In this document: in pieces, positions 7,046 to 15,909 of the stretch
Position numbering within the stretch: position 1 is the stretch's first letter
How the letters are laid out: each line of letters begins with the position of its first letter
Assembly: GCA_902803675.1 (NCBI GenBank)
Contig: CADCQZ010000147.1
Span: 1 to 45,454 of the forward strand
From: an uncultured Eubacteriales bacterium
Lineage (GTDB): Bacteria > Bacillota_A > Clostridia > Christensenellales > Aristaeellaceae
Direction: 5' to 3'
DNA: 45,454 bases
Program-made: the position numbers and the translations under genes
The notes under the pieces: generated by a model
Database searches by the model: none
What the model was told of the DNA's origin: nothing
Seen by the model: only the letters and a program-made list of their open reading frames with translations

Positions 7046-9019
7046 TCACGCGTTCTGATCGGGATGATAGGTATTGACCATTTTGACCACCAGGCCGCGG
7101 ATATCGGCCCTGTTGTTGTAGGACGCCCGCATCAGTTTCTCAAGATCCACCAGGAACTCGTCCACATCGAACGGGATCGGACAGCCGATATGGATCATCT
7201 TGTTCGCGGTGTCCCTCAGCCCCTCCTCGGCCATCAGTTTTTCCTCATACAGTTTCTCACCGGGCCGCAATCCCACATACTCGATCCTGATATCCTCATT
7301 GACCTTGTAGCCGCTGAGCCGGATCAGGTTTTTCGCCAGGTCATCGATCTTGACGGGCTCACCCATATTCAGCACGTAGATCTCCCCTCCGGTGGCGTAA
7401 GTGCCCGCCTGGAGCACCAGGCTGACCGCCTCGGGGATGGTCATGAAATAGCGGACGATATCCGGATGGGTCACGGTGACGGGCCCGCCCGCCGCGATCT
7501 GCTTTTTGAACAGGGGGATCACCGACCCGTTGCTGCCCAGCACATTGCCGAAGCGCACGGCCACGAACTCCGTTTTCACATCGCGGAACACGCTCCCGGT
7601 GCCGTCCTTGTCCGCGTTCTCCACGCCCTCGTGTGTGAACAGCTGCGGGATCTCTTCCGCTTTCCCGGCCTTGATCTTCTCGTCGAAGGACTGGATGATC
7701 ATCTCGCACAGGCGCTTGGAAGCGCCCATGATGTTCGTGGGATTGACGGCCTTGTCCGTGGAGATGAGCACGAAACGCTCACATCCGTTCACCATCGCGG
7801 CGTACGCCGTCTTGTAGGTGCCCAGGCTGTTGTTTTTGATCGCCTCGTTGGGGCTGTCCTCCATCAGCGGCACGTGTTTGTGGGCCGCCGCGTGGAAAAC
7901 GATCTGGGGCCTGTACTCGCTGAACACGTCGAACATGCGGCGGGAATCGCGCACGGAGCCGATCAGCGTCACCAGGTCCAGGGCGGGATACTTCTTTTTC
8001 AGCTCCAGCTGGATATCATAGGTGCTGTTCTCGTAAATATCGAAAATAATGAGCTGCCGGGGCTGATGGGCCGCCACCTGCCGGCAGAGCTCACTGCCGA
8101 TGGAGCCGCCGCCGCCGGTGACCATGACGGTCTTGTCATGGATGAAATTGAACACTTCCTCCATGTCCGGCCGGATGGGGCTGCGGCCCAGCAGATCCTC
8201 CAGGGACACGTCCCGCATGACGGATACCTTGACCTCATCGTTGAGCAGCTGGTACATGCCGGGCAGATTTTTCAGCTGACAGTCCGTCTCCCGGCAGATG
8301 TTCAGGATGTCTCTTTTGTCCGCCGGGGAAGCGCTGGGGATCGCCAGGTAGATCTTGTCGATCCGGTATTTTTCGGCTGCCGAGAGGATGTCGTGTCTTC
8401 CCCCCACCACCGGTACGCCTTCGATCATGCCGTGCCATTTGGAAGCGTCGTCATCGATGATGCACACGACCTGGTCCCTGATCTCCCGGGCCGCCTGCAT
8501 ATCCCTGAGGATCATGCGGCCGGCGGCCCCGCCGCCGATGAGCATCACCCGGTGCTCCGCCGGCGATTTTTTCTGCAGCATCCTGAAAAACCTGTAGGAG
8601 AACCGCATCGCCAGCATCATGGACAGCTGCAGCATCGGCCCGATCAGATGGTAGGACGTGGGCAGCCTGCCGTAGATCAGCGAGATGCCCGCGTAATGGA
8701 GCACGGCGGTGATCATACAGGCGACGATACAGGAGACCGTCTCCCGGAAGGAGGCGTATTTCCAGACGCTCCGGTAGAGCTTCAGCAGGAAAAACACCCC
8801 GATGGCCGCGGGCGTGAAGTACGGCGTCAGGCCCATCCACGCGCGCAGATATCTCATGGGGATATCCGTGTAGGAACAGTCGAAGCGGAACCACAGCGCC
8901 AGGAAATAGGACGCGTTCACCGCGAAGACATCCCACAGCACCAGGCCTATGGTGCTGTGCCACCGTGTGGAAACGCTTTTGCCGTTCCCGCTTTTTTGTT
9001 TCTTTCCGATACTGCCCAT
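7046..9019 (-). CDS. Membrane nucleotide-sugar 4,6-dehydratase (CapD/PglF family)
   Basis: 657-residue polytopic enzyme. The N-terminal part has about four membrane helices (for example LVLWDVFAVNASYFLALWF and YFTPAAIGVFFLLKLY), followed by a CoA-binding-like Rossmann domain (RVMLIGGGAAGRMI). The catalytic short-chain dehydrogenase domain has TVMVTGGGGSIGSELCRQ and STDKAVNPTNIMGASK, with the MxxxK pair. PglF and WbpM of this architecture turn UDP-GlcNAc into UDP-4-keto-6-deoxy-GlcNAc, the substrate of a DegT aminotransferase such as the one next door. The longest frame begins with GTG at 9058, but GGAGG is too close to it. GGGGAGG lies seven bases before a GTG at 9022 and ten before the ATG at 9019; the ATG is reported and the GTG is an alternative. 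Confidence 0.92.
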   Translation of the reverse strand: MGSIGKKQKSGNGKSVSTRWHSTIGLVLWDVFAVNASYFLALWFRFDCSYTDIPMRYLRAWMGLTPYFTPAAIGVFFLLKLYRSVWKYASFRETVSCIVACMITAVLHYAGISLIYGRLPTSYHLIGPMLQLSMMLAMRFSYRFFRMLQKKSPAEHRVMLIGGGAAGRMILRDMQAAREIRDQVVCIIDDDASKWHGMIEGVPVVGGRHDILSAAEKYRIDKIYLAIPSASPADKRDILNICRETDCQLKNLPGMYQLLNDEVKVSVMRDVSLEDLLGRSPIRPDMEEVFNFIHDKTVMVTGGGGSIGSELCRQVAAHQPRQLIIFDIYENSTYDIQLELKKKYPALDLVTLIGSVRDSRRMFDVFSEYRPQIVFHAAAHKHVPLMEDSPNEAIKNNSLGTYKTAYAAMVNGCERFVLISTDKAVNPTNIMGASKRLCEMIIQSFDEKIKAGKAEEIPQLFTHEGVENADKDGTGSVFRDVKTEFVAVRFGNVLGSNGSVIPLFKKQIAAGGPVTVTHPDIVRYFMTIPEAVSLVLQAGTYATGGEIYVLNMGEPVKIDDLAKNLIRLSGYKVNEDIRIEYVGLRPGEKLYEEKLMAEEGLRDTANKMIHIGCPIPFDVDEFLVDLEKLMRASYNNRADIRGLVVKMVNTYHPDQNA

Positions 9020-9093
9020 CACATCACCGCCTCCCCGCGAAAACCGGAGCGGCTCCACTCTCCTTTGGATCGATCGAACCGATATACCCGGCC

Positions 9094-9122
9094 ATCATAT
9101 ATCATATCCCCCGCGTTGTCAA
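9094..9122 (-). promoter_or_regulatory. Promoter of the CapD/PglF-like gene
   Basis: On the minus strand TTGACA (9117-9122, perfect) and TATGAT (9094-9099) are separated by 17 bases. It fires leftward from the hup intergenic region and is divergent from the hup promoter about 25 bases away. Confidence 0.82.
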
Positions 9123-9146
9123 ACAGCCCCCGGCCGTATTTGCGTA

Positions 9147-9175
9147 TTGCTAAAAAACGCGGGCTATTGTATAAT
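9147..9175 (+). promoter_or_regulatory. Promoter of hup
   Basis: TTGCTA (9147-9152), 17 bases, then a perfect TATAAT (9170-9175). Start of transcription is expected near 9182, about 45 bases before the hup ATG. A short inverted repeat (AGGCG-GTA-CGCCT) sits at the very start of the leader. Confidence 0.78.
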
Positions 9176-9225
9176 GCGCGTGCTAGGCGGTACGCCTGAT
9201 ATATCATCTGAAAGGAAATGTCATC

Positions 9226-9516
9226 ATGAATAAGACCGAACTGATCGAGGTCGTATCCTCGAAAGCCCAGATCACCAAATCCGAAGCCGCCGAGATCATC
9301 AACACCACCTTCGACGCCATCAACGAAGGCCTGGCTTCCGACGGCAAGGTCGTGCTGGTGGGCTTCGGCACCTTCGAGGTGCGCACCCGCAGCGCCCGCG
9401 CCGGCCGCAACCCCCGCACCGGCGAGGCCATCAAGATCTCCGCGTCCAGGGTACCGGCCTTCAAGCCCGGCAAGGACATGAAAGAGATCGTCAACACCAA
9501 GGCCAGGAAAAAGTGA
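9226..9516 (+). CDS. hup: HU-family DNA-binding protein
   Basis: Small histone-like protein that bends and compacts DNA as a dimer. The 96 residues match the family from end to end: MNKTELIEVVSSKAQITKSE at the N-terminus, VVLVGFGTFEVRTRSARAGRNPRTGE carrying the beta-arm with the conserved RxGRNPxTG signature, and VPAFKPGKDMKEIVN at the C-terminus. It is monocistronic, with its own promoter and a strong terminator. AGGAAA precedes the ATG by seven bases. Confidence 0.97.
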   Translation: MNKTELIEVVSSKAQITKSEAAEIINTTFDAINEGLASDGKVVLVGFGTFEVRTRSARAGRNPRTGEAIKISASRVPAFKPGKDMKEIVNTKARKK

Positions 9517-9538
9517 TCCCGGACCGACAAGACCGCAC

Positions 9539-9571
9539 AACGGCGCTCATCTGCATGAGCGCCGTTTATTT
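9539..9571 (+). terminator. Rho-independent terminator of hup
   Basis: Eleven-pair stem (ACGGCGCTCAT with ATGAGCGCCGT, loop CTGC) followed by TTATTT. The ribosome binding site of the next gene (GGAGG, 9572-9576) starts right after the tract, so that gene is read either by read-through or from a promoter not recognised here. Confidence 0.88.
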
Positions 9572-9580
9572 GGAGGAAGC

Positions 9581-10498
9581 ATGACCCGGCTCACACACCT
9601 TGTCACGCAGGAGGAAGACGGCCTCACGGCCGAGAAGCTGTTCAGGACGCGGATGGGCCTGAGCCGGCATATGCTCTCCCGGCTCAAGTTCACCGGCGGG
9701 CTGACCCTCGACGGCCGGCAGGTGTTCACCACCGATCCCTGCCGCGCCGGCCAGACGCTCTGCGCGGTCTTCCCCGAAGCGGCCGAAGCGTGGCCGGGGC
9801 TCAAAGGCCGCGGCAGCGAGCCCCATATCCTGTATGAGGACGCCCATCTGATGGTGATCGACAAATCCGCTCCGCTGGCGACCCTCGCCTCCCCTCAGAA
9901 AGACGGGGAGAGCCTGGAAGCGGCGGTCTATCATCATTTCGGGGAGCCTGAGAGGTTCTGCTTCCGCCCGGTGAGCCGCCTGGACAAGGGCACCAGCGGC
10001 CTGATGGCCGCGGCGCTCCATCCCCAGGCCCAGGCGGCCCTGCAGAAGCAGCTGCACACGCCCGATATGATCCGGGAGTACCTGGCCGTGACCGACGGCA
10101 TCCCGCCCAAGAGCCGGGGCACCATCGACCTGCCCATCGGCAAACCAAACCCGGACAGTGTCAGGCGCGCCGTCATGCCCGGCGGCAGACGCGCCGTCAC
10201 CCATTACCGTCTGATCCACACCGACGGCGTCAGGTCGCTCATCAGGCTCCGGCTGGACACCGGCAGGACCCATCAGATCCGAGTCCACCTGAGCGCTCTG
10301 GGCTGTCCGGTCACCGGTGACTATCTCTACGGAACGCCGCTGAACGAGCTCGGAGGCCGTTTCGCCCTGCACTCCTGCTCCCTGACGCTCAGGCATCCCA
10401 TGACCGGGGAAAACATGGCCTGGTCCTCACCTCTGCCAAATGAGCTGGCCGCCCTGATCAGGGATATCCCCGCGGATGGGATCGGCCGGGAGAACTGA
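9581..10498 (+). CDS. RluA-family RNA pseudouridine synthase
   Basis: 305-residue enzyme that isomerises uridine to pseudouridine in rRNA or tRNA. An S4-like RNA-binding segment is at the N-terminus (GLSRHMLSRLKFTGGLTLDG). The catalytic domain has ILYEDAHLMVIDKSAP, the family signature RLDKGTSGLM containing the catalytic Asp, and LDTGRTHQIRVHLSALGCPVTGDYLYG. The target position cannot be assigned; it resembles the YjbO/YlyB branch of Firmicutes enzymes. GGAGG lies just before the ATG. It converges with ispE with only eight bases between the stops. Confidence 0.92.
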   Translation: MTRLTHLVTQEEDGLTAEKLFRTRMGLSRHMLSRLKFTGGLTLDGRQVFTTDPCRAGQTLCAVFPEAAEAWPGLKGRGSEPHILYEDAHLMVIDKSAPLATLASPQKDGESLEAAVYHHFGEPERFCFRPVSRLDKGTSGLMAAALHPQAQAALQKQLHTPDMIREYLAVTDGIPPKSRGTIDLPIGKPNPDSVRRAVMPGGRRAVTHYRLIHTDGVRSLIRLRLDTGRTHQIRVHLSALGCPVTGDYLYGTPLNELGGRFALHSCSLTLRHPMTGENMAWSSPLPNELAALIRDIPADGIGREN

Positions 10499-10506
10499 TC
10501 TGCCGC

Positions 10507-11373
10507 TCACAGGATACCCGTGTGTGCCGTAAGGCAGCACGGGTATTTTTCTGCGAGCCGTTCCCGGGCCTTCAGGGCGTCCGCTTCCAGCGCGAAAACC
10601 CCGAAGAGCGCCGCGCCGGAGCCCGTCATCGCCGAAAAGACCGCTCCCTGATCCCTCAGATCATCGATACCCTCCCGAAGGCCCGACGCGAGGCTCAAAG
10701 CGGGCGGATACAGCATATTCCGAGCCTCCAGGGCGTACCGTGCGTAATCGCCACGCTGAAGGAAGGCCCTGGAACGCGCGATCTTCTCCCGGTCGCAGGC
10801 GGTGCCGTCCGCGTCGAAGCGGCGGTACACTTTGCCCGTATCCAGCCTTTCACGCCCCATGATCACAAGGACGGGCGCGCCCTCGGGCATGGGAAAATCT
10901 TCCAGTTCCTCTCCGATCCCCCGGGCCCTGAAGGCGCTCGTGCGCAGGCAGAAGGGCACGTCCGCCCCCAGCCGGAGCGCCAGCGCGTCCAGCCGCCCGG
11001 GCGCCAGGACGTCCCCGTTCAGGGCGTTCATCACTTTGAGCACGGCAGCCGCGTCCGCACTGCCGCCGCCCAGGCCCGCTCCGTTGGGGATGCCCTTGGT
11101 GATCCCGATGCTCACGGGGATCCGGCGCCCCAGCGCTTCCCCGTACAGGGCGGCGGCCTTCATGGCCAGGTTGCTCCCGTCCGCGGGGACGCCGGCGGAA
11201 AAGGGGCCGTCCACCGTGAGCGCGCTGTCCCCGTCCGGCCCTTTCAGTTCCACCGATACCGTGTCACACAGGCTGATCGGCTGCATGACGCTGTCCAGCT
11301 CGTGATAGCCGTCCGGCCGGACAGAGGTGATATACAGATCCCAGTTGATCTTCGCGTACGCGTTTATCTTCAT
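10507..11373 (-). CDS. ispE: 4-diphosphocytidyl-2-C-methyl-D-erythritol kinase
   Basis: GHMP-superfamily kinase that phosphorylates CDP-methylerythritol in the MEP route to isoprenoids. The 288 residues are the usual length. Lys8 in AYAKINWDLYI and the Asp in LGADVPFCL match the family's catalytic pair, and the ATP loop is GIPNGAGLGGGSADAAAVL. It is the last gene of a leftward operon and its start overlaps the kinase stop (ATGA, 11370-11373), implying translational coupling. Its 3' end contains the terminator of the opposing RluA-type gene. MEP-pathway use agrees with Clostridia. Confidence 0.96.
   Translation of the reverse strand: MKINAYAKINWDLYITSVRPDGYHELDSVMQPISLCDTVSVELKGPDGDSALTVDGPFSAGVPADGSNLAMKAAALYGEALGRRIPVSIGITKGIPNGAGLGGGSADAAAVLKVMNALNGDVLAPGRLDALALRLGADVPFCLRTSAFRARGIGEELEDFPMPEGAPVLVIMGRERLDTGKVYRRFDADGTACDREKIARSRAFLQRGDYARYALEARNMLYPPALSLASGLREGIDDLRDQGAVFSAMTGSGAALFGVFALEADALKARERLAEKYPCCLTAHTGIL
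10514..10550 (+). terminator. Terminator of the RluA-type gene, embedded in the ispE coding end
   Basis: Plus-strand stem ATACCCGTG (10514-10522) with CACGGGTAT (10538-10546), extended inside by TGCC-GTAA-GGCA, followed by TTTT. It starts 16 bases after the synthase stop and lies entirely within the last codons of ispE on the other strand, so one stretch serves as both coding end and terminator. Confidence 0.82.
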
Positions 11374-12833
11374 CGGCCCGCCCTTTCCAGAGTGATCTCG
11401 AATTCGCAGCCTCCGTCCCCGTTCTTCAGGCGGATGCTCTGTCCGTGCCTGTCCATGATCGCCTTGCAGATGGCCAGTCCCAGCCCGGTCCCTTTGCCCA
11501 CGGTGTGGGCCTTGTCCGTTTTGTAGAACCGTTCAAAAACGAAGGGACGGTCTTCGGGCGGGATGCCGATGCCGTTGTCGCTGACCGAAAGACGGACCAG
11601 ATCGCCGTCCGCGGCGCTGTCGACACGGATCTTTCCGCCCGGGGGCGTATACTTGACAGCGTTGTCCAGGAGATTGATCAGCACCTGCTGGATCTGCTCT
11701 CTGTCCGCGCGCACCGTTTCCTTCCGGTCCCCGAACAGCGGCATCACGTCCAGGTCCTTTTCCTCGATCTCCGGCAGTTTCTGGATGATCACGGTGCGCA
11801 CCAGCTCATTGACGTCAAACTCCGTCATATTCAGTTTGACCTGCCCATCCTCCATACGGGACAGATCCAGCAGGCCGTTGATCAGCCCGCTCAGCCGGCC
11901 CGTCTCTCCCACGATGATCTTCAGGGCGTCCTCCCGTCCCTCCTCGGGAACGGCGCCGTCCAGCATGCCCTGGGCGTATCCCTGGATGCTGGTGATGGGC
12001 GACCGGAGCTCGTGGGACACATTCGCCAGGAAATCCCGCCGGTTCTTCTCGATACGCTCCAGCTGGCCGGCCATATGGTTGAAGGCCGTGCCCAGTTCCA
12101 TGGTCTCACGGCTGCCGTCCACGGGCGCCTTCACCTCGAAATCCCCGTGGGACAGCCTCTCCGCTGCGCCGGCCATGGCCGTCAGGGGCCTGGTCAGCCG
12201 CCGCGTCAGGAAGAAAATGATGACGCCGGCCAGGATGAAGACCCCGAGAGCTCCCACGATCAGCTGCCACCAGAGGCTCTCGTAAACGGCCTGGATATTC
12301 TGCGCGGCGGTCTGGATCATCACGATGCCCACCACGCTCTTTTCCCCCGTCAGGTAGCTGGTCTCGTTCCAGGGGATGATCACGGTGAACAGCGGGCCCA
12401 TGGCGCTGTCGGTCTGCAGGCTGGTCTCCTCCCCCTGCACCGCTTTCCTGAGATAGGCGCTCAATGTTTCCTGATCCGGCAGGTATTTGACGCTCTCGTC
12501 ACTGAGGGTCTCCTCGCTGTAATAAGTGTAGCTCCGCCCCTGGGAGGATACGATCAGGGTGAAAGCGTTGTACTCGTTGTAGATGGTGCTGGTCTTCTCG
12601 TAAAGGAGCTCCCTGGTCAGGCTCTCCTGAAGGCCGCTGTAAAAGAAAGCGTCCGTCCTGAGCCTTGACGCCAGGTCCGCCACGTCCCGCGCCAGCATCT
12701 TCAGCGTGTCGATGCGCGCGCTGATCTTGTCGTCACGCATCCTGACATAGGTCAGGGAATACATGACGATCACGCAGGCGAAGATCACCAGCAGGCTCAC
12801 CGTCAGCACCTGCACGAACATGGAGCGTCTCAT
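11370..12833 (-). CDS. Two-component sensor histidine kinase
   Basis: 487-residue membrane kinase. Membrane helix 1 is at about residues 7-27, an extracellular sensor domain at about 30-187, and helix 2 at about 188-210. HAMP runs about 208-262. HisKA has NVSHELRSPITSIQGYAQG with phospho-acceptor His274. HATPase_c has NLLDNAVKYTPPGG (N box), DNGIGIPPEDRPFVFERFYK (G1/F) and GKGTGLGLAICKAI (G2). It is partnered with the response regulator directly upstream, with overlapping stop and start. The signal is unknown; company with zapA, mutS2 and a pseudo-carboxypeptidase hints at envelope or growth sensing, which is inference only. Confidence 0.95.
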   Translation of the reverse strand: MRRSMFVQVLTVSLLVIFACVIVMYSLTYVRMRDDKISARIDTLKMLARDVADLASRLRTDAFFYSGLQESLTRELLYEKTSTIYNEYNAFTLIVSSQGRSYTYYSEETLSDESVKYLPDQETLSAYLRKAVQGEETSLQTDSAMGPLFTVIIPWNETSYLTGEKSVVGIVMIQTAAQNIQAVYESLWWQLIVGALGVFILAGVIIFFLTRRLTRPLTAMAGAAERLSHGDFEVKAPVDGSRETMELGTAFNHMAGQLERIEKNRRDFLANVSHELRSPITSIQGYAQGMLDGAVPEEGREDALKIIVGETGRLSGLINGLLDLSRMEDGQVKLNMTEFDVNELVRTVIIQKLPEIEEKDLDVMPLFGDRKETVRADREQIQQVLINLLDNAVKYTPPGGKIRVDSAADGDLVRLSVSDNGIGIPPEDRPFVFERFYKTDKAHTVGKGTGLGLAICKAIMDRHGQSIRLKNGDGGCEFEITLERAGR

Positions 12834-13537
12834 TCGGCCCCGTCCTTTTTATACTCGAATTTGTACCCGACGCCCCAGATGGTGCGGATCTGCCAGCCCA
12901 GAGACTCACTGTCCTGCAGCTTTTCCCTCAGGCGCTTGACATGCACGTCCACCGTGCGGCTGTCCCCGAAGAACTCGAACCCCCACACATGCTCCAGCAG
13001 CTGTTCCCGGGTGAAGACCCGGTTGGGATGGGACGCCAGGAAATAGAGCAGTTCCAGCTCCTTGGGCGGCATCTCCAGGGTTTGATCCCTGAAGATCACC
13101 TCGTAATTGTCCCGGCTCACTTTCAGCCCCGGATACTGGACGCTGCGGCTGAGCGCCTCCTCCGAACGCTGCCCCCTGCGCAGCACGGCCTTGACGCGCG
13201 CCACCATCTCCTTGCCGTCGAAAGGCTTGGTGATATAGTCGTCCGCGCCCAGTTCCAGCCCCAGCACCTTGTCAAAGGTCTCGTCCTTGGCCGTGATCAT
13301 GATGATGGGCACATCCGCGGTCTGGCGGATCTCCCGAAGCACCTGCCAGCCGTCCATGCCGGGCAGCATCACATCCAGCAGGATCAGATCCGCCGGATCC
13401 TTTTTAAAGGCCGCCACGGCGCTGTCTCCCCGGGTGGCCACAGTCACGGCGAAATCCTCTTTTTCAAGGTACAGCCGGATCAGATGCGCGATATTGGGAT
13501 CATCGTCCACGACCATGATGGTCATCCTGTCGCTCAT
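12830..13537 (-). CDS. OmpR/PhoB-family response regulator
   Basis: 235-residue transcription regulator. The receiver domain has the acidic pocket VVDDDPN and phospho-acceptor Asp55 (LILLDVMLPGMDG), and switch residues in MITAKDE and DYITKPFDGKE. The winged-helix C-terminal domain ends with the recognition region TREQLLEHVWGFEFFGDSRTVDVHVKRLREKL. It overlaps the kinase gene by four bases and follows mutS2 by nine, so it belongs to the same operon. GAGGAGG lies just before the ATG. Confidence 0.96.
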   Translation of the reverse strand: MSDRMTIMVVDDDPNIAHLIRLYLEKEDFAVTVATRGDSAVAAFKKDPADLILLDVMLPGMDGWQVLREIRQTADVPIIMITAKDETFDKVLGLELGADDYITKPFDGKEMVARVKAVLRRGQRSEEALSRSVQYPGLKVSRDNYEVIFRDQTLEMPPKELELLYFLASHPNRVFTREQLLEHVWGFEFFGDSRTVDVHVKRLREKLQDSESLGWQIRTIWGVGYKFEYKKDGAE

Positions 13538-13546
13538 AAGTCCTCC

Positions 13547-15892
13547 TCACGCCAGCGTGACCACGGTCACGCCGTCCTCGCCCTCCCCGTAGACACCCAG
13601 GCGGTGGCTCTTCACGTGGGCGTGCTTTTTCAGATGGCGCGTGATGCCCTGGCGGAGCACGCCCGTGCCCTTTCCGTGTACCAGGGTCACCTCATGCAGC
13701 CCCGCCAGATAAGCCTCGTCCAGGTACTGGTCGGCCTTCGAAAGGGCTTCCTCCAGGCTCAGGCCTCTCAAGTCGCAGCTCAGGCTCACCTGGCGCGACT
13801 GGCTGTCCACCCTCGCGGTCACGCTGACCTTCTTTTGCGCTTTCTGCCCCGATTTGACGAACACCAGATCCTTCCGGGAACAGTTCATCTTCATCACGCC
13901 GATCTGGACCTGGGCAGAATCATCGCTCAGGCTCAGCACGGTGCCCTGCGTATTGAGCGTGGTCACAAGGACGGTGTCCCCTTCCCGGATCTCCCTTTCC
14001 TCAGCCTCCGGCAGGTGCCGGGCACTTTCCAGGCCCTCACTGAACTGGTCCGACATCCGGTCCAGCTGCCGCTTGAGCTGTCCCATGTCGCCCTGGGAAG
14101 CCTGCTGCTTCAGGCGCTTCATGTCACTGAGGATCTTTTCCGCGTCAAGACGCGCCTTTTCGACGATGGCCCGCGCCTTTTCCCGGGCCTTCCGGTCCGC
14201 GGTGCGCTCCATCTCCTCCACTTCCCGATAGAGGCGCTCCGTCTCGTTCTTCATGCGCACGGTCTCCCGGCGGGCTTCCTCCGCCAGGGCCTGCTCCTTT
14301 TCGGCGATCTGCCGGTGGTATTCCGCGTTGGCGATCACGTCCTCGAACTTGATCGCGTCATGATTGAGCAGTTCCTTCGCGTCGTTGATCATTTCCTCGC
14401 TCAGGCCCAGCTTGCGCGAGATCTCGAAGGCGTTGGATTTGCCCGGCACGCCGATGCTCAGCCGGTAGGTGGGGCGAAGGGTATTGACGTCGAATTCCAC
14501 CGAGGCGTTCTCCACGCCCCTGGTGGACAGGGCATAGGCCTTCAGCTCGCTGTAATGGGTGGTGGCGATGGCCGTGATGCCTTTTTGGGTCAGGTGGCTG
14601 AGGATGGCCTGGGCCAGAGCGGCGCCCTCGGTGGGGTCCGTGCCGGCGCCCAGCTCGTCAAACAGCACCAGATCCCGGTCCGTGACCGTCCTGAGGATCG
14701 TCACGATATTGGTCATATGGGCCGAGAAGGTGGAGAGGCTCTGCTCGATGGACTGCTCGTCGCCGATATCGGCGTACACTTCCTTAAACAGGGCGATCTG
14801 ACTGCCGTAGGCGGCGGGGATATGCAGGCCGCTCTGGGCCATCAGCGTCAGAAGGCCGATGGTCTTGAGGGTCACGGTCTTGCCGCCTGTGTTGGGGCCG
14901 GTGATGACCAGTGTCCTGAAGCCGTCCCCGATCCAGAAATCCAGGGGCACGACGGTCTGCCGGTCGATGAGGGGATGCCTGGCCCGGATGAAACGCACCT
15001 GCCCGTCCACACTGACCTTGGGGCATACCGCTTCCATATCCTTCGCCAGGGACGCTTTCGCGAAAATGAAATCCAGTTCCGCCAGCACCTCCAGGTTGCC
15101 CAGCAGCTGGGAGGCGTTTTCCGCCGCCTGGCCGGACAGGGCCAGCAGGATGCGCTCGATCTCCGCCTTTTCCTTGGCCTGCCAGCCCTTGATCTCGTTG
15201 CCAAGTTCCACTACGGCCATGGGCTCGATGTACAGGGTGGCTCCGGTGGAGCTCTGATCGTGCACCAGGCCCGGCACGAACTGGCGGTACTCCTGCTTCA
15301 CAGCCAGCACGTAGCGCCCGTTGCGGATCGTGACGATATTGTCCATCAGATATTTGGACGTGCCGCTGCCGTGGGCATAGGCGTTCAGCTTGTCCCGGAC
15401 CCGCTCGTTGCACAGCCTGATGTGGCGCCGGATATCGGCCAGTTCCGGGCTGGCGCGGTCGGATATCTCGTTCTCCCCCAGCACCGTCTCATCGATGCTC
15501 TCCCGAAGCGCCCTCAGGGGCTGGAGCAGGCTCGCCTGAGACGTGACGGAGGGCGTGTTTTCCCGGTCGGTGACCAGGGCGGAGCGTACACTGCCCGCCA
15601 CTTTCAGTGTTTCGGCGATCTTCATCAGCGCGCCCGGCGTGAGGGTGGCTCCTTTCCGGGCCATATCCACCTGAAGGGAGATATCGCTGAAGGGCATCAT
15701 GGGATTCACGCCCATGTATTTCAGGACCACACCGGCTTCTTCCGTTTCCTCCAGGGCCCTGACGATCTCCGTTTCCCCGGACATGGGCGTCAGGCTCAGG
15801 CACTTCTCCCGGCCGAGGTCGCTCTGGGCAAAGAGGGCCAGCTGCTCCCGGATCTTATTGAATTCCAGTACTCTCAGTGCTCTTTCGTTCAT
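13547..15892 (-). CDS. mutS2: MutS2 ribosome-rescue / anti-recombination ATPase
   Basis: 781-residue MutS2. The MutS core has the Walker A site ITGPNTGGKTVTLKTIGLL, Walker B region LVLFDELGAGTDPTEGAALA and ATTHYSELKAYA. A long coiled-coil segment (about residues 510-620, rich in E, K and R) follows. A C-terminal Smr domain has DLRGLSLEEALSKADQYLDEA and LVHGKGTGVLRQGI. There is no mismatch-binding domain, as expected. MutS2 is reported to suppress recombination in some bacteria and to split collided ribosomes in Bacillus. The start is the ATG at 15892, with AGAGG eight bases upstream; the longer GTG at 15901 abuts the same site and is unlikely. Confidence 0.96.
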   Translation of the reverse strand: MNERALRVLEFNKIREQLALFAQSDLGREKCLSLTPMSGETEIVRALEETEEAGVVLKYMGVNPMMPFSDISLQVDMARKGATLTPGALMKIAETLKVAGSVRSALVTDRENTPSVTSQASLLQPLRALRESIDETVLGENEISDRASPELADIRRHIRLCNERVRDKLNAYAHGSGTSKYLMDNIVTIRNGRYVLAVKQEYRQFVPGLVHDQSSTGATLYIEPMAVVELGNEIKGWQAKEKAEIERILLALSGQAAENASQLLGNLEVLAELDFIFAKASLAKDMEAVCPKVSVDGQVRFIRARHPLIDRQTVVPLDFWIGDGFRTLVITGPNTGGKTVTLKTIGLLTLMAQSGLHIPAAYGSQIALFKEVYADIGDEQSIEQSLSTFSAHMTNIVTILRTVTDRDLVLFDELGAGTDPTEGAALAQAILSHLTQKGITAIATTHYSELKAYALSTRGVENASVEFDVNTLRPTYRLSIGVPGKSNAFEISRKLGLSEEMINDAKELLNHDAIKFEDVIANAEYHRQIAEKEQALAEEARRETVRMKNETERLYREVEEMERTADRKAREKARAIVEKARLDAEKILSDMKRLKQQASQGDMGQLKRQLDRMSDQFSEGLESARHLPEAEEREIREGDTVLVTTLNTQGTVLSLSDDSAQVQIGVMKMNCSRKDLVFVKSGQKAQKKVSVTARVDSQSRQVSLSCDLRGLSLEEALSKADQYLDEAYLAGLHEVTLVHGKGTGVLRQGITRHLKKHAHVKSHRLGVYGEGEDGVTVVTLA

Positions 15893-15909
15893 AAAAGCCA
15901 CCTCTGTGT

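Noticed and set aside
7064..9199. Open frame of about 711 codons opposite the CapD/PglF-like gene, with a similar one at 39355-41577 opposite the repeat protein
   Set aside because: Mirror-frame artefacts of GC-rich coding; the minus-strand proteins are clearly real.
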